DNA from: Rhizophagus irregularis
Lineage: Eukaryota > Glomeromycota > Glomeromycetes > Glomerales > Glomeraceae
Direction of reading: 5' to 3'
Length of the DNA stretch: 64,000 bases
Assembly (NCBI RefSeq): GCF_026210795.1
Contig: NC_089434.1
Coordinates: 2,480,001 to 2,544,000, forward strand
In this document: in pieces, positions 44,601 through 57,482 of the stretch
How the letters are laid out: each line of letters opens with the position of its first letter
Numbering within the stretch: the first letter of the stretch is position 1
The notes under the pieces: model-generated
What the model saw: only the letters and a program-made list of their open reading frames with translations
Database searches by the model: none
Told to the model about the DNA's origin: nothing
Translations under genes and position numbers: made by a program

Positions 44601-46486
44601 CGTTATTAGGTGACAATCAGATTCAGATAAGTGAGTAACTTGCATCCGATATTCAAGTTTCGGTATAAGGACGGCATTATGTAAATACACAACTTGTTTG
44701 AAAGAGAGCTTTGCAGGTCGGATGGTCGCAGCAAAGGAGCAGCATTCGCGTTTGAGTTGCTTCGACAAAATCACGGGAGCTCTTAATGTTAAACCAAACA
44801 CCTAAAAAACGAAAAGAAGTTGTCATGGAAATTGGGGTAATAGTAATGGAAGGAACACTATTTAAAAAGGATAAATCCAAATTAAAAGTGATAGGGGATA
44901 AAGTGGAATTCGGAGTCAAAGGCAACGAATTAGTGATTAACACATATTTGTTATGATTGGCAGAAGTGTTATTGATCTGATAAAATTCTTCAGTAATGGA
45001 TAACATAAATTCCATGCCAGCTTTTGACGAGGAAATAAGAGTGAAGTCATCCATAAATACTAAATTATTAATCTTCAAATCAAGAGAAGGACTTGAAGAA
45101 TCAATTAAAGACGGTGTAGAAAGAACATAAGGGTCCATCATCTCATTCTTCAGAATAGTAAGTAAGGGATCAATATAAATGACCCATAAAAGAGGAGAAA
45201 TAACTTCGCCTTGGTCAATACCAATGCGAACCCTATAGGCAAAGGCGTAGATCCACGAAAGAGCTAGAAAACGCGATTAGTGCGTTTCATAAAAGTGAAA
45301 GAATAAACTTAACAGGCGGAGGCAGGAAGACGTATACGTTCTAAAGCGAAACGTAACATCGTTAAATCAACAGAATCAAAAGCTTTAGAAATATCTTGGG
45401 AAAGAATCCAAAGTGGGTTTTTGTTGATATCAGCATCATGGATAATAGATTCTAGAGTAATAATAGGGTCGCGGCAAGAACCTCCAGGAAGACCAGCGAA
45501 GTTACCACCTTTAAGAACATCATGTGAAGCCATAATGGTAGAAAGGCGATTATAAAAAAGTTTGACAAGAGATTTCCTAATCACTTCAAGTAGGGTAATA
45601 GGGCGAGTATTTTTTAATTGACACTTCCATTCGTGAGGTTTGGGGATAGGAAAAACCATTGCTTGTCGCCATAAATCAGGAATATCAGCTTTGGAAAGAC
45701 ATGCTTGAATCAAAATGAGAAGTAAAGCCGAGGTACGAGATCCGAGATGTTTGAGCATTTCATAAGTAATCATGGAAGGACCAGAGGCTTTACCGTTAGG
45801 AGTGGAAGAAACGGTGGATAACCATTTATCAAGGGTAGGGGATTCATTAAAGAATCATAGATGGAGGAGGACACATCATCCATAGGTTGATAGGCAGAAG
45901 ACCATCTATCAGGTAGTGTATCGATAGATACAGGAGGAGTGGACTTTATAGGTACAAAGTTTTGGAAATGGTTAACAACAGCATCATCTATGTCCTTAGG
46001 AGCAGTCAACAACTGAGGTTGAGAAGGATGGTCGATGAAGACACGGTCCAAAGTGATACGGCGACGGGTGCGAGAAAGCGCTGAGTCAATAAAGGAGGAA
46101 AGGTTAGTGTCAAAATTATTATTCCTATCGTCTAAGTGAGCACGGATGGAGGAGTCTTGGAAATCTTTTTCTTGAAGAAATGAAATCCCCGTAAGGATTT
46201 TGAAATATTGGATAAATCATCAAGAAGTGACTTGAAATTATCTTGTCGACATGATGAAAGAGAAAAGGGCAGAGTAGGAATGAAAGTAAAAATTTTCTTA
46301 TATAATTGAAGAATGTTCTGAAGTCGATGCAAATGTATAGACCACTTATGTTCATGAGCAGCAGAATAAGTTAAAGGATATTTGCGCAATAGACGTATCG
46401 AATGCATTAGGCGATTTAAAAACCGATAATTTTGAGTTAAAATTTCCAGATCTTTAGGAACCTTAGGAGTATAATTATTGCCAACA
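41700..46486 (-). pseudogene. LINE-B copy 1 (minus), ORF2 from reverse transcriptase to 3' end
   Basis: Running leftwards from the gap, the sequence shows the region before the reverse transcriptase (GNNYTPKVPK), then RT blocks (WRQAMVFPIPKPHEWK, GGSCRDPI, SQDISKAFDSVDLTM near 45,400). The catalytic FMDD is near 45,060 and RNase H near 43,200 (EAAAIYAVL, YTDSQTAI, KAHSGNYLNDFADSLA). A Cys cluster (CRSCIDRMEDLMHLFMCKRRR) lies near 42,580, followed by the 3' UTR. Many shifts and stops split it. It is clearly related to LINE-A but a distinct subfamily, with closer kinship to the 3' end at 1-222. Confidence 0.85.
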
Positions 46487-46686
46487 NNNNNNNNNNNNNN
46501 NNNNNNNNNNNNNNNNNNNNNNNNNNNNNNNNNNNNNNNNNNNNNNNNNNNNNNNNNNNNNNNNNNNNNNNNNNNNNNNNNNNNNNNNNNNNNNNNNNNN
46601 NNNNNNNNNNNNNNNNNNNNNNNNNNNNNNNNNNNNNNNNNNNNNNNNNNNNNNNNNNNNNNNNNNNNNNNNNNNNNNNNNNNNNN
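46487..46686. other. Assembly gap, exactly 200 N
   Basis: There are 200 undetermined bases. The round number indicates a scaffold join of unknown true length. It separates two LINE-B copies in opposite orientation, so the order or orientation across this point is not proven by sequence. Confidence 0.98.
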
Positions 46687-49600
46687 GCGACTATTCGCCC
46701 TGCAAAGCTCTCTTCCAAACAAGTTGCGTATTTACAATAATGCCGTCATCTATACCGAAACTTGAATACCGGATGCGGAAGTTACTCATTTATCTGAATC
46801 TGATTGTCACCTAATAACGAGAAGTATACGATCTGTTGTAAAGCATAAAGCAAACTTTTCTCGTTCTTTACCTAATTCCATTTTATTTTTGTCTCATGCC
46901 GTGGGCTTGATTAATTTGTTTGCTCATCAACGACAATGTCATATTACTAATTTATTTTTAATGGCTAATTCTTCTTCTGTTTTTATTCAATCTCTTTTTA
47001 TTTATAGATTGAGTTTAATTCAATATAATTTTTTGATTCCTATTTCTCCCCTTTTAATTAAAGATTGGTCAAATAGGTCTTCTCTATTTTCTTTCAAGAA
47101 AGATTATATCGCATGCACTATTGCTCTCTTGTCTTCTACTCCTTTTCGGTTGCTTCGCACTCAATTATCAAAGCTTCCAAATTTGTCCTTGATAGATGGA
47201 CGCGTTCCTTTATTTGAATGCATGACGCCTAAAGCCTTTAAAGCCTATTTTCCCATCCTGCGTAAACGACAACTGTTTTATTTATCTCAGCTTGTTACTC
47301 CCCAAGGAACTCATTTAATTTCCTGGAAGGCTTACTATGACAATTTGGTTGGACGACGTGGCCCTGGCCGTATCCCTTATTGGTACAAAGATATTCAACA
47401 TGCTACCACTATTCCTGACTCCAATAATCGTTTGATGGATCAGTTTAATTTTACGCCTACGATTGACTCTTCCTTTTATGATTTGACTCCTTGTTTATCT
47501 TCTCCTCCTACTACAAAAAATTGGATTGTCACGTTGGACGATTATGGTTCTCCCATTTTTGGCAAACAACTTTTAGTCCAAGCAAGTCGTGTACTTGTTC
47601 TATTGTTCGCTGGATTTCTCCTGATTGTGAATCTTCGCCTGGTGATCTTATTAGACTTTCTCCTCCTGGTTGCGCTGCTCATACTTTCCTTTGCCTCCTT
47701 CCAAAAAACGGAATGCTGATTTAACCCTTTGTACGCCTACGGTCTCTTTACAACATTCGCTTATTTTGCCCACTACCAATGAACGAATTAGACGTACTAC
47801 CTCTGAAGTGACTTCACCTTTTACCTGGGCTGATATAGAAGATGGTGTCCGTCTTTATTATAGTAGATTGGATTTAGATTCCGATTCTTCTTCTGCAGAT
47901 ACCGCTATGCCCCCATATCTCCCTGTCACTATTGAATCCTCGGCTGCTGCTGTCTTTGCAAATTCCCCGCTAGTCGTTTCCTCGGATTCGCGCTATATCT
48001 TTTTCATCGACGGGTCTCTTATTAATTTAAAAGACTCCCGACGTCTCTATGGGCTGGTCTTGGATGCAAATAGTCCCCGATGCAGGTTTTCCTAACTCTA
48101 TCGCCACTTACGCTCACGGCCTCATACGAGATAATCCTCTTCTTCTCGAGCTGAGGCTGCTGCTATTTATGCAGTTTTAACTATTTCTCCACGCGACTCT
48201 GAAGTTACTATTTATACTGACTCGCAAACTGCCATTGATGGTCTTCAAAGTTGTTTTTCCTCTGTCTACTCAAATAGTCGTTTGTACTATAAAACTACAA
48301 ATTTTGAACTTTGGGCTATTATCGAGCGAACCATCCTCTCAAAAAATTTGACTGTCCTTCCCCGTCAAAGTTAAAGCTCATTCTGGCAATTACTTAAACG
48401 ATTTTGCTGACTCCTGGCCAAATGCTCATACCGCGTCATCCAGTATTTTGATCTCTGGAATGGACCTGGCCTCTGCCCACTGATTTTGTCTTAATTTATG
48501 ACAATGATAACGTTGTGTGAATCTAATCCGCGACACCTTCTAAAACAATATTATCAAACGCAGTTAATGCGCGATTTGTTAAACTTAACGCGATTTCATT
48601 TTATTTCTTTATTATCAACTAATATAGATTATATTGTTGACTGGGAACTTACTTGGTTCACTTTAAATTTTAAGCCCTCTCATGATGCATCCTTTACTCC
48701 GAAAGACGCTTCGCACACCTAACCTTTAAATTCAAACTTTTCTTGGATGATTTGCCTACACTGGAAAAGCTTAAACGGACCCGACCAGACTTATACATGG
48801 ACGAATTAACTTGCCGTTCTTGTATCGACCGCATGGAAGACCTGATGCACCTTTTTATGTGCAAAAGACGACGTCTACCTATGCAGCAAATTCTCCAATC
48901 TTATCAAAATCATTTGATTTCCAAACTTCTGGAAGCGAGTAATTTGGTTGATACTGATCCTACTCCATTTATAGCTAAACTTACTTCTCTTTCATGCTGG
49001 TCCTTTTCTTCTACAAATTGGTCCTCCTTCGCCCTTATCCGCGTTGCTTACCCAAACTCTTCATCGACTTATTTGTTGATTTATCCATTCCAAGAACTTC
49101 TGCGATTAAAGTTATCGCTGCTATTCATAACAATTTTGTCCAGAAATTCAGAAGACGAATCTGGAATCCCCGTTCTTATGAGAAATGTAAATGTGAAAAC
49201 GCGATGAACATTACCTATAAGTTGAAAACTACTCCGAAGCCATCCAATCTGCCATTGTCGACGTACATACCTTACTCATCTTTACCACCTCCGACCCTAC
49301 ACGATTCACGTGACTCGGAACCGATTGGTTGAAGAAGCTCGATGAAATATGGTTTGCCTTGGTTTAATCACTTTTCGGGTTTTATGGGTCGTCTAACGGT
49401 GCTACTTAATAACAACTTTTGCAGGATGGAGTGTCGATTTTTATAGTGGGCGCGCTATTCGTTATTTTGTTAGCATAGTTGCTTCTACTTTGGTTGGAAT
49501 ATATCAAGGGGGAAGATCTGGGGAAATTTAGTGTAATGCGATTTTTCTTTTTTTAGATTAAATTTTTACTTTATTTTTTCTTAGGAGACTATATAGCTTT

Positions 49601-49717
49601 GTTTTTAGTTAGTTTTATTTTTATATCTTTCTTTTTATTTTTGTAAATTGTCAAAGTTCGAATAAATTTAATAAAGATAAAGGCTACTATGCCACGTTTG
49701 CCTGGTTTTTAACCAGT
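46687..49717 (+). pseudogene. LINE-B copy 2 (plus), 3' half
   Basis: It starts abruptly after the gap at the point equivalent to about 44,735 of copy 1 and reads in the opposite direction. It goes through the post-RT linker (46889-47719, HAVGLINLFAHQ), the Cys pair before RNase H, RNase H (about 48,100-48,480, ELRLLLFM frame broken; YTDSQTAIDG readable), the Cys cluster (48,800-48,870) and the 3' UTR to 49717. The arms of copies 1 and 2 form an inverted repeat of about 3 kb. Frame shifts differ between copies, so it is not a mere assembly mirror image. Confidence 0.83.
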
Positions 49718-49850
49718 GTTGGGATGCCGTAATTCATTCAGTTTATATATAATTTACTATGTAAAGTGCCAAAATAATTTGGGATGTCATAATTGAATTT
49801 GGGATTTTACTTATAATTACGGCAGCCCAAAATAATTTGGGTGGCATGTA

Positions 49851-50293
49851 TAATTTGAATATTATCACTATGATTTATAATACTAATAGTATAGTTTTTT
49901 TAATATCTAAATATATTGATCATCCTAATTATCTTAGTTGCAATACAGTAGTTTAGCCAAATAACATGAGTCTATTGAACAATAAAAATTAATTGTTTCA
50001 ATTATATCAATATATTACAACAATTAAATAAATTTACTATTAAATTATTGCTATCATTTTTCTTTTACTATATAATTCTTTTATAGCTTTTTGTTAAAAA
50101 AAATACAAGACATATTTTTAACCCTAAAAGCTAAAATTAAAGTGCCAACACTAGTACTTCTTAAAATTACTGATGATTTATATCTTTATATACCGTAACT
50201 TTTGCAATTAATAATTACCAAAAAAAAAATTTAGATAATTAAATGGTAAAAAAAAATTATTTAGTTATAACTTAATTAATATATTATACTAAA
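49851..50293. other. AT-rich spacer between repeat block and first host gene
   Basis: I see no gene or clear repeat in this stretch. It presumably contains the 3' end of the dehydrogenase transcript, which is on the minus strand. Confidence 0.5.
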
Positions 50294-51389
50294 TTAATTT
50301 TTTCTATGAGAGATCATTATCGGATCATCCCAACTTAAGAATTTACCACTTAAGGATTTAATAGTATCAATTTTTTCACCAGCACAAGAAGCCAAAGAAG
50401 CGAGGATATGAGCTGGTTGATCAGCAGGAACCAAATTATTTGATTTATACAGACTTATAAATTTATCATGTTCAGATTTATTCATTCCCATTTCCATTCC
50501 TATGTATAGTAAAAGAAATGTAAATTTATAAATACAGGAAAAAAGAAAATTAGATTAAAATACCTTTTTCACGTATAAGTTTTTGCATATCAGTATCAAC
50601 AACTCCAGGACGAATTGATATTGCTACAACATCAGGTTCCTCTAATGCAAATGTAGTTGTTAACATATTAAGTGCTGCTTTAGTGCTATTTTAGAATAAT
50701 AATAATAATAATAATTTAATTTCCTGCAATTAAACAACAAAATAATAATTTTAATATCACTTACGTGCTATATGCAGCCCATCCATAATATTCGTTAGTA
50801 GCAGCTCCAGATGACACAGAAACAAAAACCCCTTTATTTTGTTTCAATTGTACCAATGATTTTTTAATTAAATTTACTATCGAAAAGAAATTTACATCGT
50901 AACTTCTAATAATTTAAATTAATGAATAAATAAAATTTTGATTATTGATAAAAGGGTTGTTAAATTATTTTATTATTACCTCTTCCATTCATCAATATCA
51001 GTATTAGCCACAGTACCAATTGAAAGGGTTCTATTAAAATTCAAAATCGATAATGTTTTCTGTTAATTTCATCCTTTTTGATCCTAAAATAAAAGAACTC
51101 AAATGGCTTACCCAGCATTTGCAATAACACCATCCAATTTTCCCCACGTTTTAACAGATTTTTCAATTGCTTCATTAATAACTCGTTCCTCTGTAACATC
51201 TCCAATAACAATTTCAATTTTACCTTTTCCATTTAAATCATTTTCAACATATTGTTTTAATTCTATTAGATCTTTTTCCGTACGTGATATTGCTACAACA
51301 TTATTATTAAATTTTTTAATTAATTCTATCACTGCCGCTCTGCCTATTCCTCTTGATGCACCTGTAACTAAAATTGATTTTGCAGTCAT
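50294..51389 (-). CDS. Short-chain dehydrogenase/reductase (SDR family), five exons
   Basis: Exons 51389-51112, 51030-50980, 50905-50765, 50685-50564 and 50499-50294 join in frame to 265 residues, a normal classical SDR length. The Rossmann nucleotide-binding motif TGASRGIG is at residues about 9-16. An acidic GDVTEE follows strand three, NAG is present (DGVIANAG), VSSGAA carries the catalytic Ser, and YSTTK gives the YxxxK pair. RPGVVDTDM follows as usual. It would be a cytosolic NAD(P)H-dependent oxidoreductase. Resemblance to yeast sepiapterin-reductase-like/IRC24-type enzymes is likely, but the substrate cannot be read from sequence. It is intact, a true host gene and the first one right of the repeat block. 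Confidence 0.9.
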
Positions 51390-51651
51390 AATGAAGAGTA
51401 TACATACAAACTAATTTTTCATTTCATCTTTGCGGCATCTCATAATATGTCGTACAAGCACAGATACCCAAAGATACGGAGTAGATCAGCAATCACGGGA
51501 CAAACTGATCGATTATACGCATTGTGAAAATGAATAACTTCATTAAATTCTATAAAATAATATATATATATATATATAATATTTAAAGTTTATGGTATAT
51601 TAAAATTTAGTTAATTATTGAAAGCTATTAATGTTATTAATATTATTAATA

Positions 51652-52044
51652 TTAAATGAATAGAGAGTTTTGTTGTTGAAATTGTTGAAATTGAGATTGA
51701 GATTCATCAGTAACGGCGGCATTTGTATGTTATTGAAACAGATCTTGCATACTTAAATTAGATAGATTTTGCAAATGAGGAAGTAGGTATAATGATAATT
51801 TCGAAACCTGGAATTTCGAATCTAAAGAAATCAAGATAATTTGTTTATTTGAGGAAAATTAAGCGGTGCAGAAATATTTTGAATATTTTGAATATTTTGT
51901 ATATGAATCCTGTGGCGCGTAAGTTGAATTGATCGTAGGTTGAACATTATGTCGATTATTTATGAAAGAGAATGAGGGATATTGCTCATAATAATTGTCG
52001 GGCCATCCGTGGGTTTTTGAATTGTGATGATCTAGATGATCCAT
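51652..52044 (-). pseudogene. Possible Gln/Asn-rich protein remnant
   Basis: ATG 52044 opens a frame rich in Asn, Tyr, Ser and His (MDHLDHHNSKTHGWPDNYYEQYP) that stops at 51859. The same frame continues to 51652 with only two TAA codons and ends in a Gln-rich run (ESQSQFQQFQQQNSLFI). No domain is recognised. It could be a decayed low-complexity transcription-factor tail, or the apparent frame could be chance composition. It is about 260 bp upstream of the dehydrogenase start and on the same strand. Confidence 0.25.
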
Positions 52045-53415
52045 TGTATATTGTATATGTAATAATGTATTATCGTATAATGAATTTATTGAGGGCGAAG
52101 ATGAGGAAGAGTCTTTTTATATCATGAAAAAAAAAAATTGTAGTTTCATTGATTATGGAAAGAATGAAAAATTCATCCGTTTCAATCTCTCTTTTGGTGG
52201 TTTTTTGGTTTTTTTTTTTTTGTTATATAAATTAAGTATAATGATAACGAAATGGATGATCAGCATTATTACGTCTATTTTAAAAATAATTTGATTGTTA
52301 AATGAGTATAAACTCTTTTTTTTATTCCCTAAAATGTTAAAAAAATAATATAACTTAGGAATTATCATTACATTTAAATCCGAATTTAACGTTCATCATT
52401 ACTCAGAAGTTCAAATTCCGAAATACAGACCATAAAATAAGTAAAATATATAATCGCTTTATAAAATATGCAACATATATTATTATATTTATATTGTATA
52501 TGTTCTATAAAATTTTAGATCTTTAAAAGGTAATTGTGTATTTTCTATATATATATATACAGTATATGCATAAGTAGATGGAATTTCTTACATAAGCAAA
52601 ATATTGTGACGTGTAGATAAGATAAATTATAAATTTCTTTCATATAAATATTTACGGAAATTTAAATCTTGTGTTATCTTGTACCAATAATAACTTTTTA
52701 TAATAGTTATCAATATTTATTGATAAAATCATTGTTATTTTTGTTACCAATATGCATATGTATACATCAATACTTTTACAGTAATATCAAATGATTATAA
52801 GTAAGGAAACAATTAAATAAATTTTTAAATTAATAATTTGTCTTACGACATAATTATTATTTTTACCATGCTAGGGAATAGGGATGATGAATTGTTTAAT
52901 TTTATATAATGATAGGAAAAATTTTTGAATTGAATGTCAGTATTTCCGCGTGTAAACGTGTTGATAATTTTTAATATAAATAAATTAAAATCTTTCATAT
53001 ATTCTTTTTAATATTTATTTCCACGTTATATTTCCCGCGTTTACACAAATTATTTAGAATTCAAAAATTCTTAATTAAACAATGTACCAATTGTACCATG
53101 TATTATTTATTATAATATAAGACTTACTATTTCGTGTATACATGTCCGACATGAACTTTTGCGCTACATAAAAATTCCTTTTAAAGAAAATATAATAATT
53201 AATTCCTAATGGTTAAAAGGTATGTATGTTTATTGATATGCGTAATCCGCATATTACATATTCCCCCGTACTTTCAAAACTGTATATAAAATGCTTGCTT
53301 ATATCTTTTATAGAATTTTTCATACCTTTCTCCCTTGAAAATTTTTTTTTCGAAATTTTTTTTTTTTTTTTTCAAAAAAAATAATTTTATTTAAAATATT
53401 CATTCTTTATTCATC
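52045..53415. promoter_or_regulatory. Intergenic region with promoter of the 53416 gene
   Basis: No gene is supported in this 1.4 kb. Near its right end 'gtatataaaa' (about 53282-53291) is a plausible TATA element, 125 bp before the next start codon. Long T and A tracts (53,338-53,390) follow it just upstream of the ATG. A Kozak-like 'catcATG' begins the gene. Confidence 0.4.
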
Positions 53416-54222
53416 ATGCCTTTAAGATCACGTTCATTTTCAATAGCAAGACCAGCTCCATTAATTCAGAGAAGTCGTAGTAGATGTACTATAAACACTC
53501 TTTCTAATCATCATTATAATAATCTTCCAGAACCACCTTCTCCTGACTCAAAATTCACTGCTGAACTTAAAAGTTCAACGAAAATACCTCATTTACCAAC
53601 TTGTAAATGTGTTGCATGTAAAGAGCAATTGGAGTCTCGATTGGCTCATGATGCTATAGTTGAAGAAGTAGCAAAGAAATTAAAAAGTCCTGCTTTTGAA
53701 GCTTTTTTAAATCAACGTGTTTCTTTAACCACCGATCAATTAGATAGAATTGAGTTGGCTAAATTACATGCGAATGTTGATAAATTACCACAAAGATATC
53801 CTGCTCAGGTAAGAATTAACCTTTTAATAATATTAAATATACTTTGAAATAATTATTAATTAATATTAAAAAAATTAATTTAGGATGGTTATTTAAGAAA
53901 AGATATTCATAAAATGTATTTTAATACATTGGCCGAAAATCTTTCACGTCTTGAGGATCCAATATTATACGAACGTCAAAGGTTCGTTTTATCTAATGAA
54001 AAAGAGGAAGCAATGTATACTCAACGTATGTTTAAACGTGTGAGTAAAGCGTTAAAACATCGTTTTGTCTCTCAAGATGCTGAATTTTTACCACCTGAAG
54101 AACGTAAATTACAAAAATTTCGTGAAGTTGAAGGAAAATTAAATAGATTGGTTGATACTTTCCCTCAATTTGATAATCAACGTGTTGAAATGAGTCCTAA
54201 TAAACGTAAATTAACGATATAA
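53416..54222 (+). CDS. Conserved-looking hypothetical protein, two exons
   Basis: Exon 1 (53416-53808) and exon 2 (53884-54222) are separated by a 75-bp GT-AG intron and encode 243 residues without interruption. The N-terminus is basic and Ser/Arg/Pro-rich (MPLRSRSFSIARPAPLIQRSRSR). CKCVACKEQ (about residue 70) is a lone CxCxxC cluster. The rest is helical and charged (AHDAIVEEVAKKLKSPAFEAFLNQR, EERKLQKFREVEGKLNRLV), suggesting a coiled coil. I do not recognise a family. Intact splicing and balanced codon use argue for a real host gene. Confidence 0.8.
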
Positions 54223-55357
54223 AATGTTATCATTTACGGACACTTTTTATTATTATAAATAATATAATAGTAAATTATGTATTTTTTTTTCATGATTTGT
54301 AAAAAAAAAAAATTAGTTCAGATTCATTTGTATAATAATTAAATTCTTGTGCAGTGCACAATTTTTTTAATAATAAAACCTATAAAACAAAACGCATGCA
54401 AGTTTATTTTAAAGAAATTTAATTTCATATCCAGTACTTCAATAATACTTTAATGAAATTTTAAAAAAAGATGTTTATTTTCTTTTTTAGGATAACAATG
54501 GAATTCTCGATCACTTTATTCATTAAATTTAGCGTTTTAAATTATATAATGACATCTATAAATGGGTAGAAATTAAATTTTGTAAAAAATTTTCTTTGTT
54601 AGAAATTATAAAGCCTTTCTCAGTTTTTTTAGTCCTGCGCCATAAAAGCGTTCTTCAGTACGTAAAACAAATTAAAATTGAAGGTATCACAAATGAAATT
54701 GTCAATCGACGAAAAGTTTGATTTATCAATTTTGGTTAGATCATTAAAATGTTTTTAACAAAATTTGGTATAATGTAAAGTAAATCTAATAACTGGTAAA
54801 TCTTTTCAGATTAGTTGTTTCAGAATCTTATTATTCGTTAATAAAAAGTCCGCAAGTAATAAATTACTTGCAGGTTGCTCACGAATATCACATGCACTTT
54901 AAATATTGAAAAAATGTACCGTAAAATTTCTAAATTTTATTTTTTAGGTTTCATTCATATCCCCCGTTCATTGTTTTTAAAAATTATCAGTTATATTATT
55001 AGTAAATATATCCCTATTTATAATTCATTAAATTTGCCTTAATTAGGAATTTTTTTTTTTTCAGGGGGGAAAAATAAAACCAATGAGATGTTAATATTTT
55101 ATATTCATTCTATTAGTTGCACGATAATTTTTTAAATCTCAGATATGATTATCCAATATTAATTAACCATCATTGTAAGTAGAGAATATTATAATATAGG
55201 TCTTTGTTTTATTTTTCCTAGCAGTTTCATTCTTTTCTACTGCAAAGACCCCAATTTATGATAAAAAATACTACAGATATTAAAAATATTGCATTTTAAA
55301 TTTTAACCATTATCTTTTATAAATGATTTGTATATAAAAGTAAATTTTATCTATAAC

Positions 55358-56040
55358 TATACATTGGTCTACAATAAATTACCAGATTTCTTAAAATGCT
55401 TAGTAATTTTTTACAATGCAAAATTTTTTTTTATTTAAAAGCTAATCCATTGTAAATTTTATATTTTAAACATAAAGAGAATATTTTAAAGTATAAAAAA
55501 AAATTATCTGATCATAAATAATGATAATTTTTTGAGGTTATTTTATGTATTTATTTGCATATAAATAACTTTTGGAATTTTAAATATAAAATATCCTTAA
55601 ATTATATAAAAAAATTTGACAGACTTTTATATATCTGAAGAAATGCTGATTTTACTATATTTTACTATGTATTTCTCAAATTTATTAGTAATTTGCAATA
55701 AAATTGACATTTTTCAAAACCATCAATTCTTGTTATTTTATAACAAATTTTTTTTTTTATTTAAAAGCTAATCAATTGTAGTTTTAAAAATGTAATTAAA
55801 GAATGTTTTATGTTTGAAATTTTAAAAGTTATATATATGCAAATAAATATAAAAATAATTTTAAAAATTGTTATAATTTAAGATCAGATAATTTATTTTT
55901 ATATCTTAAAAATATTTCTTTTTATTTAAAATATAAAATCTAATTTATATGATTTCATTGAAATTTATGAATTTTTATGCAATGTAAAAATTATTATGCA
56001 TTTTAAAGAAATCCAAAAATTTATTGTAAAGTAGTGTATA
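55358..56040. mobile_element. Long palindromic MITE, about 680 bp
   Basis: The two halves are imperfect inverted copies. The left end TATACATTGGTCTACAATAA pairs with the complemented right end TATACACTACTTTACAATAA, and pairing continues through 'gatttcttaaaatgc' and 'atttaaaagctaat'. TA-rich ends would suit a TA-targeting transposon. There is no ORF. Arms of about 300 bp could form a long hairpin RNA if transcribed. Confidence 0.6.
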
Positions 56041-56265
56041 AGACATTAATTAGTTTTTTATAAATATTTTTTATAAAGAAAATTAAAAAATCATAAATTT
56101 TTAGTAGTTAAAATAAAATTCAAAATTCCAAACTATTAGTACATTACAAAATTAAGAAATTATTTAACTTATATTTATTAAATACAATTATTTAATAAAT
56201 ATTAAAATCAATATTTAAAAACATACTAGAAAACAACTGATTTCTCTCAATTAGTAGCCTTAAAC

Positions 56266-56562
56266 CAGGGTTGTAGTAGTACACCTGTACTAGCAAAATT
56301 CTAGTACGTACTGTACTAGCAAAAAAATTTTGTACAAGACACGAGACACTGTACTAATACAATTATTACTTTTTAGGATATAATTTAACCATTTTAGGTA
56401 AATATCATGTGATCAATATTGTTTATATTTATAAAATTAACCAATAAAATTTATTAATAGTATGTACTAAAATTGTATTTGCACAAATTTTCAAGTACAA
56501 GTACAGTACTTAGTACTGTACTATACTGTACTAGTACTGTACTAGTACAATTCCCAACCCTG
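56266..56562. mobile_element. 297-bp hAT-type MITE with GTACTAGTAC repeats
   Basis: The terminal repeats are CAGGGTTG on both strands. Both flanks carry the exact 8-bp duplication CCTTAAAC (56258-56265, 56563-56570). The subterminal regions are crowded with 'gtactagtac' and 'agtactgtact' palindromes. It is non-coding and recently inserted, judging by the perfect duplication. Confidence 0.9.
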
Positions 56563-57042
56563 CCTTAAACCACTCCTATCCTTAACTGATTGAAATCTGA
56601 TTGGCTAATTAAATTATTATTATTAAATATTATATATTATATACAATGACTTTTAAAAAAAAAAATACTAAAATTTATAAATCACAAAATCATGTATCTG
56701 TTGATTAAAATAAATCTATATTTTTAAAATAAATAATATTGATGTAGATTTTTAAAATTATATAAAAAAACTCTTACGTACTATACAATTATGCTTACAT
56801 TACTTTTTTTCTTAAAACTATATTTTGATACTTTTCGTGCTGTAAAAAATGTAAAAAATAATGTTTTAAAATTTTTTTATATTTTATATTAATATATTTA
56901 TAAAAAATTTTTTCTATATATACTTTTTAAAAAAATATATATTTTTTTATAATTATTTGTAAGCCTTAATTATATTAAATAGAAAGCTTAAACTATTATA
57001 TTACTTAAAGAGGAATATACAACAAGAAAAATTGCTGCTAAA

Positions 57043-57363
57043 ATTACTGTATATCACGAGCCATAGTACCCCCCCTATGCATAATACTCCTCTTGAAAAA
57101 TTTCATAAAATTGTATAATACCCAGGAGATATTTTACAATTATCTTGTGATTCAGTGATCAGATTTGAGCCATCTTTTTTTTGTTAATAGCTCTCATTGA
57201 GCTCTTCAAAATAAAAAAAATATCATTCAAATTGGACTGGTAGATCGTGAGATATTCGCAAAAAATGGAATTTTTAGGCTTTATTTAGTATCCAGGAGTA
57301 CAGGGTCAAACCCCCAATTTTTGCAAGATACCCAGGATACTGTGGCCCGCTATATACGGTAAC
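57043..57363. mobile_element. MITE with 28-bp terminal inverted repeats
   Basis: The left end ATTACTGTATATCACGAGCC and the complemented right end GTTACCGTATATAGCGGGCC are inverted repeats extending into a 'catagtac'/'cacagtat' block. The interior ('aaaataaaaaaaatatcatt', 'gatcgtgagatattcgcaaaaaa') resembles the core of the MITE at 35,925-36,110. No clear target duplication is visible. It is non-coding. Confidence 0.6.
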
Positions 57364-57482
57364 TGTAAAAGTCATACAACTATTATAAGATTGAAAAAGA
57401 AATATAAAGAAATAGGTAAAGTTAAAAATAAACTTATTTCAGACTGTCTATATTTGCTAAATAAATGGGATAAACATAATAT

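Larger units (their letters stand above)
41150..49848. mobile_element. TA-flanked MITE (Tc1/mariner type) split by LINE-B copies
   Basis: The left end CATGCTGCCCAAATTATTTT and the complemented right end CATGCCACCCAAATTATTTT are inverted repeats, each directly bordered by TA (41148-41149, 49849-49850). Without the LINE insert the element would be about 180 bp, left 41150-41190 and right 49720-49848. 'gccgtaattataa' and 'cccaaatt' repeats fill it. The same family occurs at 63,626-64,000 and in decayed form near 2,950-3,100. Confidence 0.65.
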
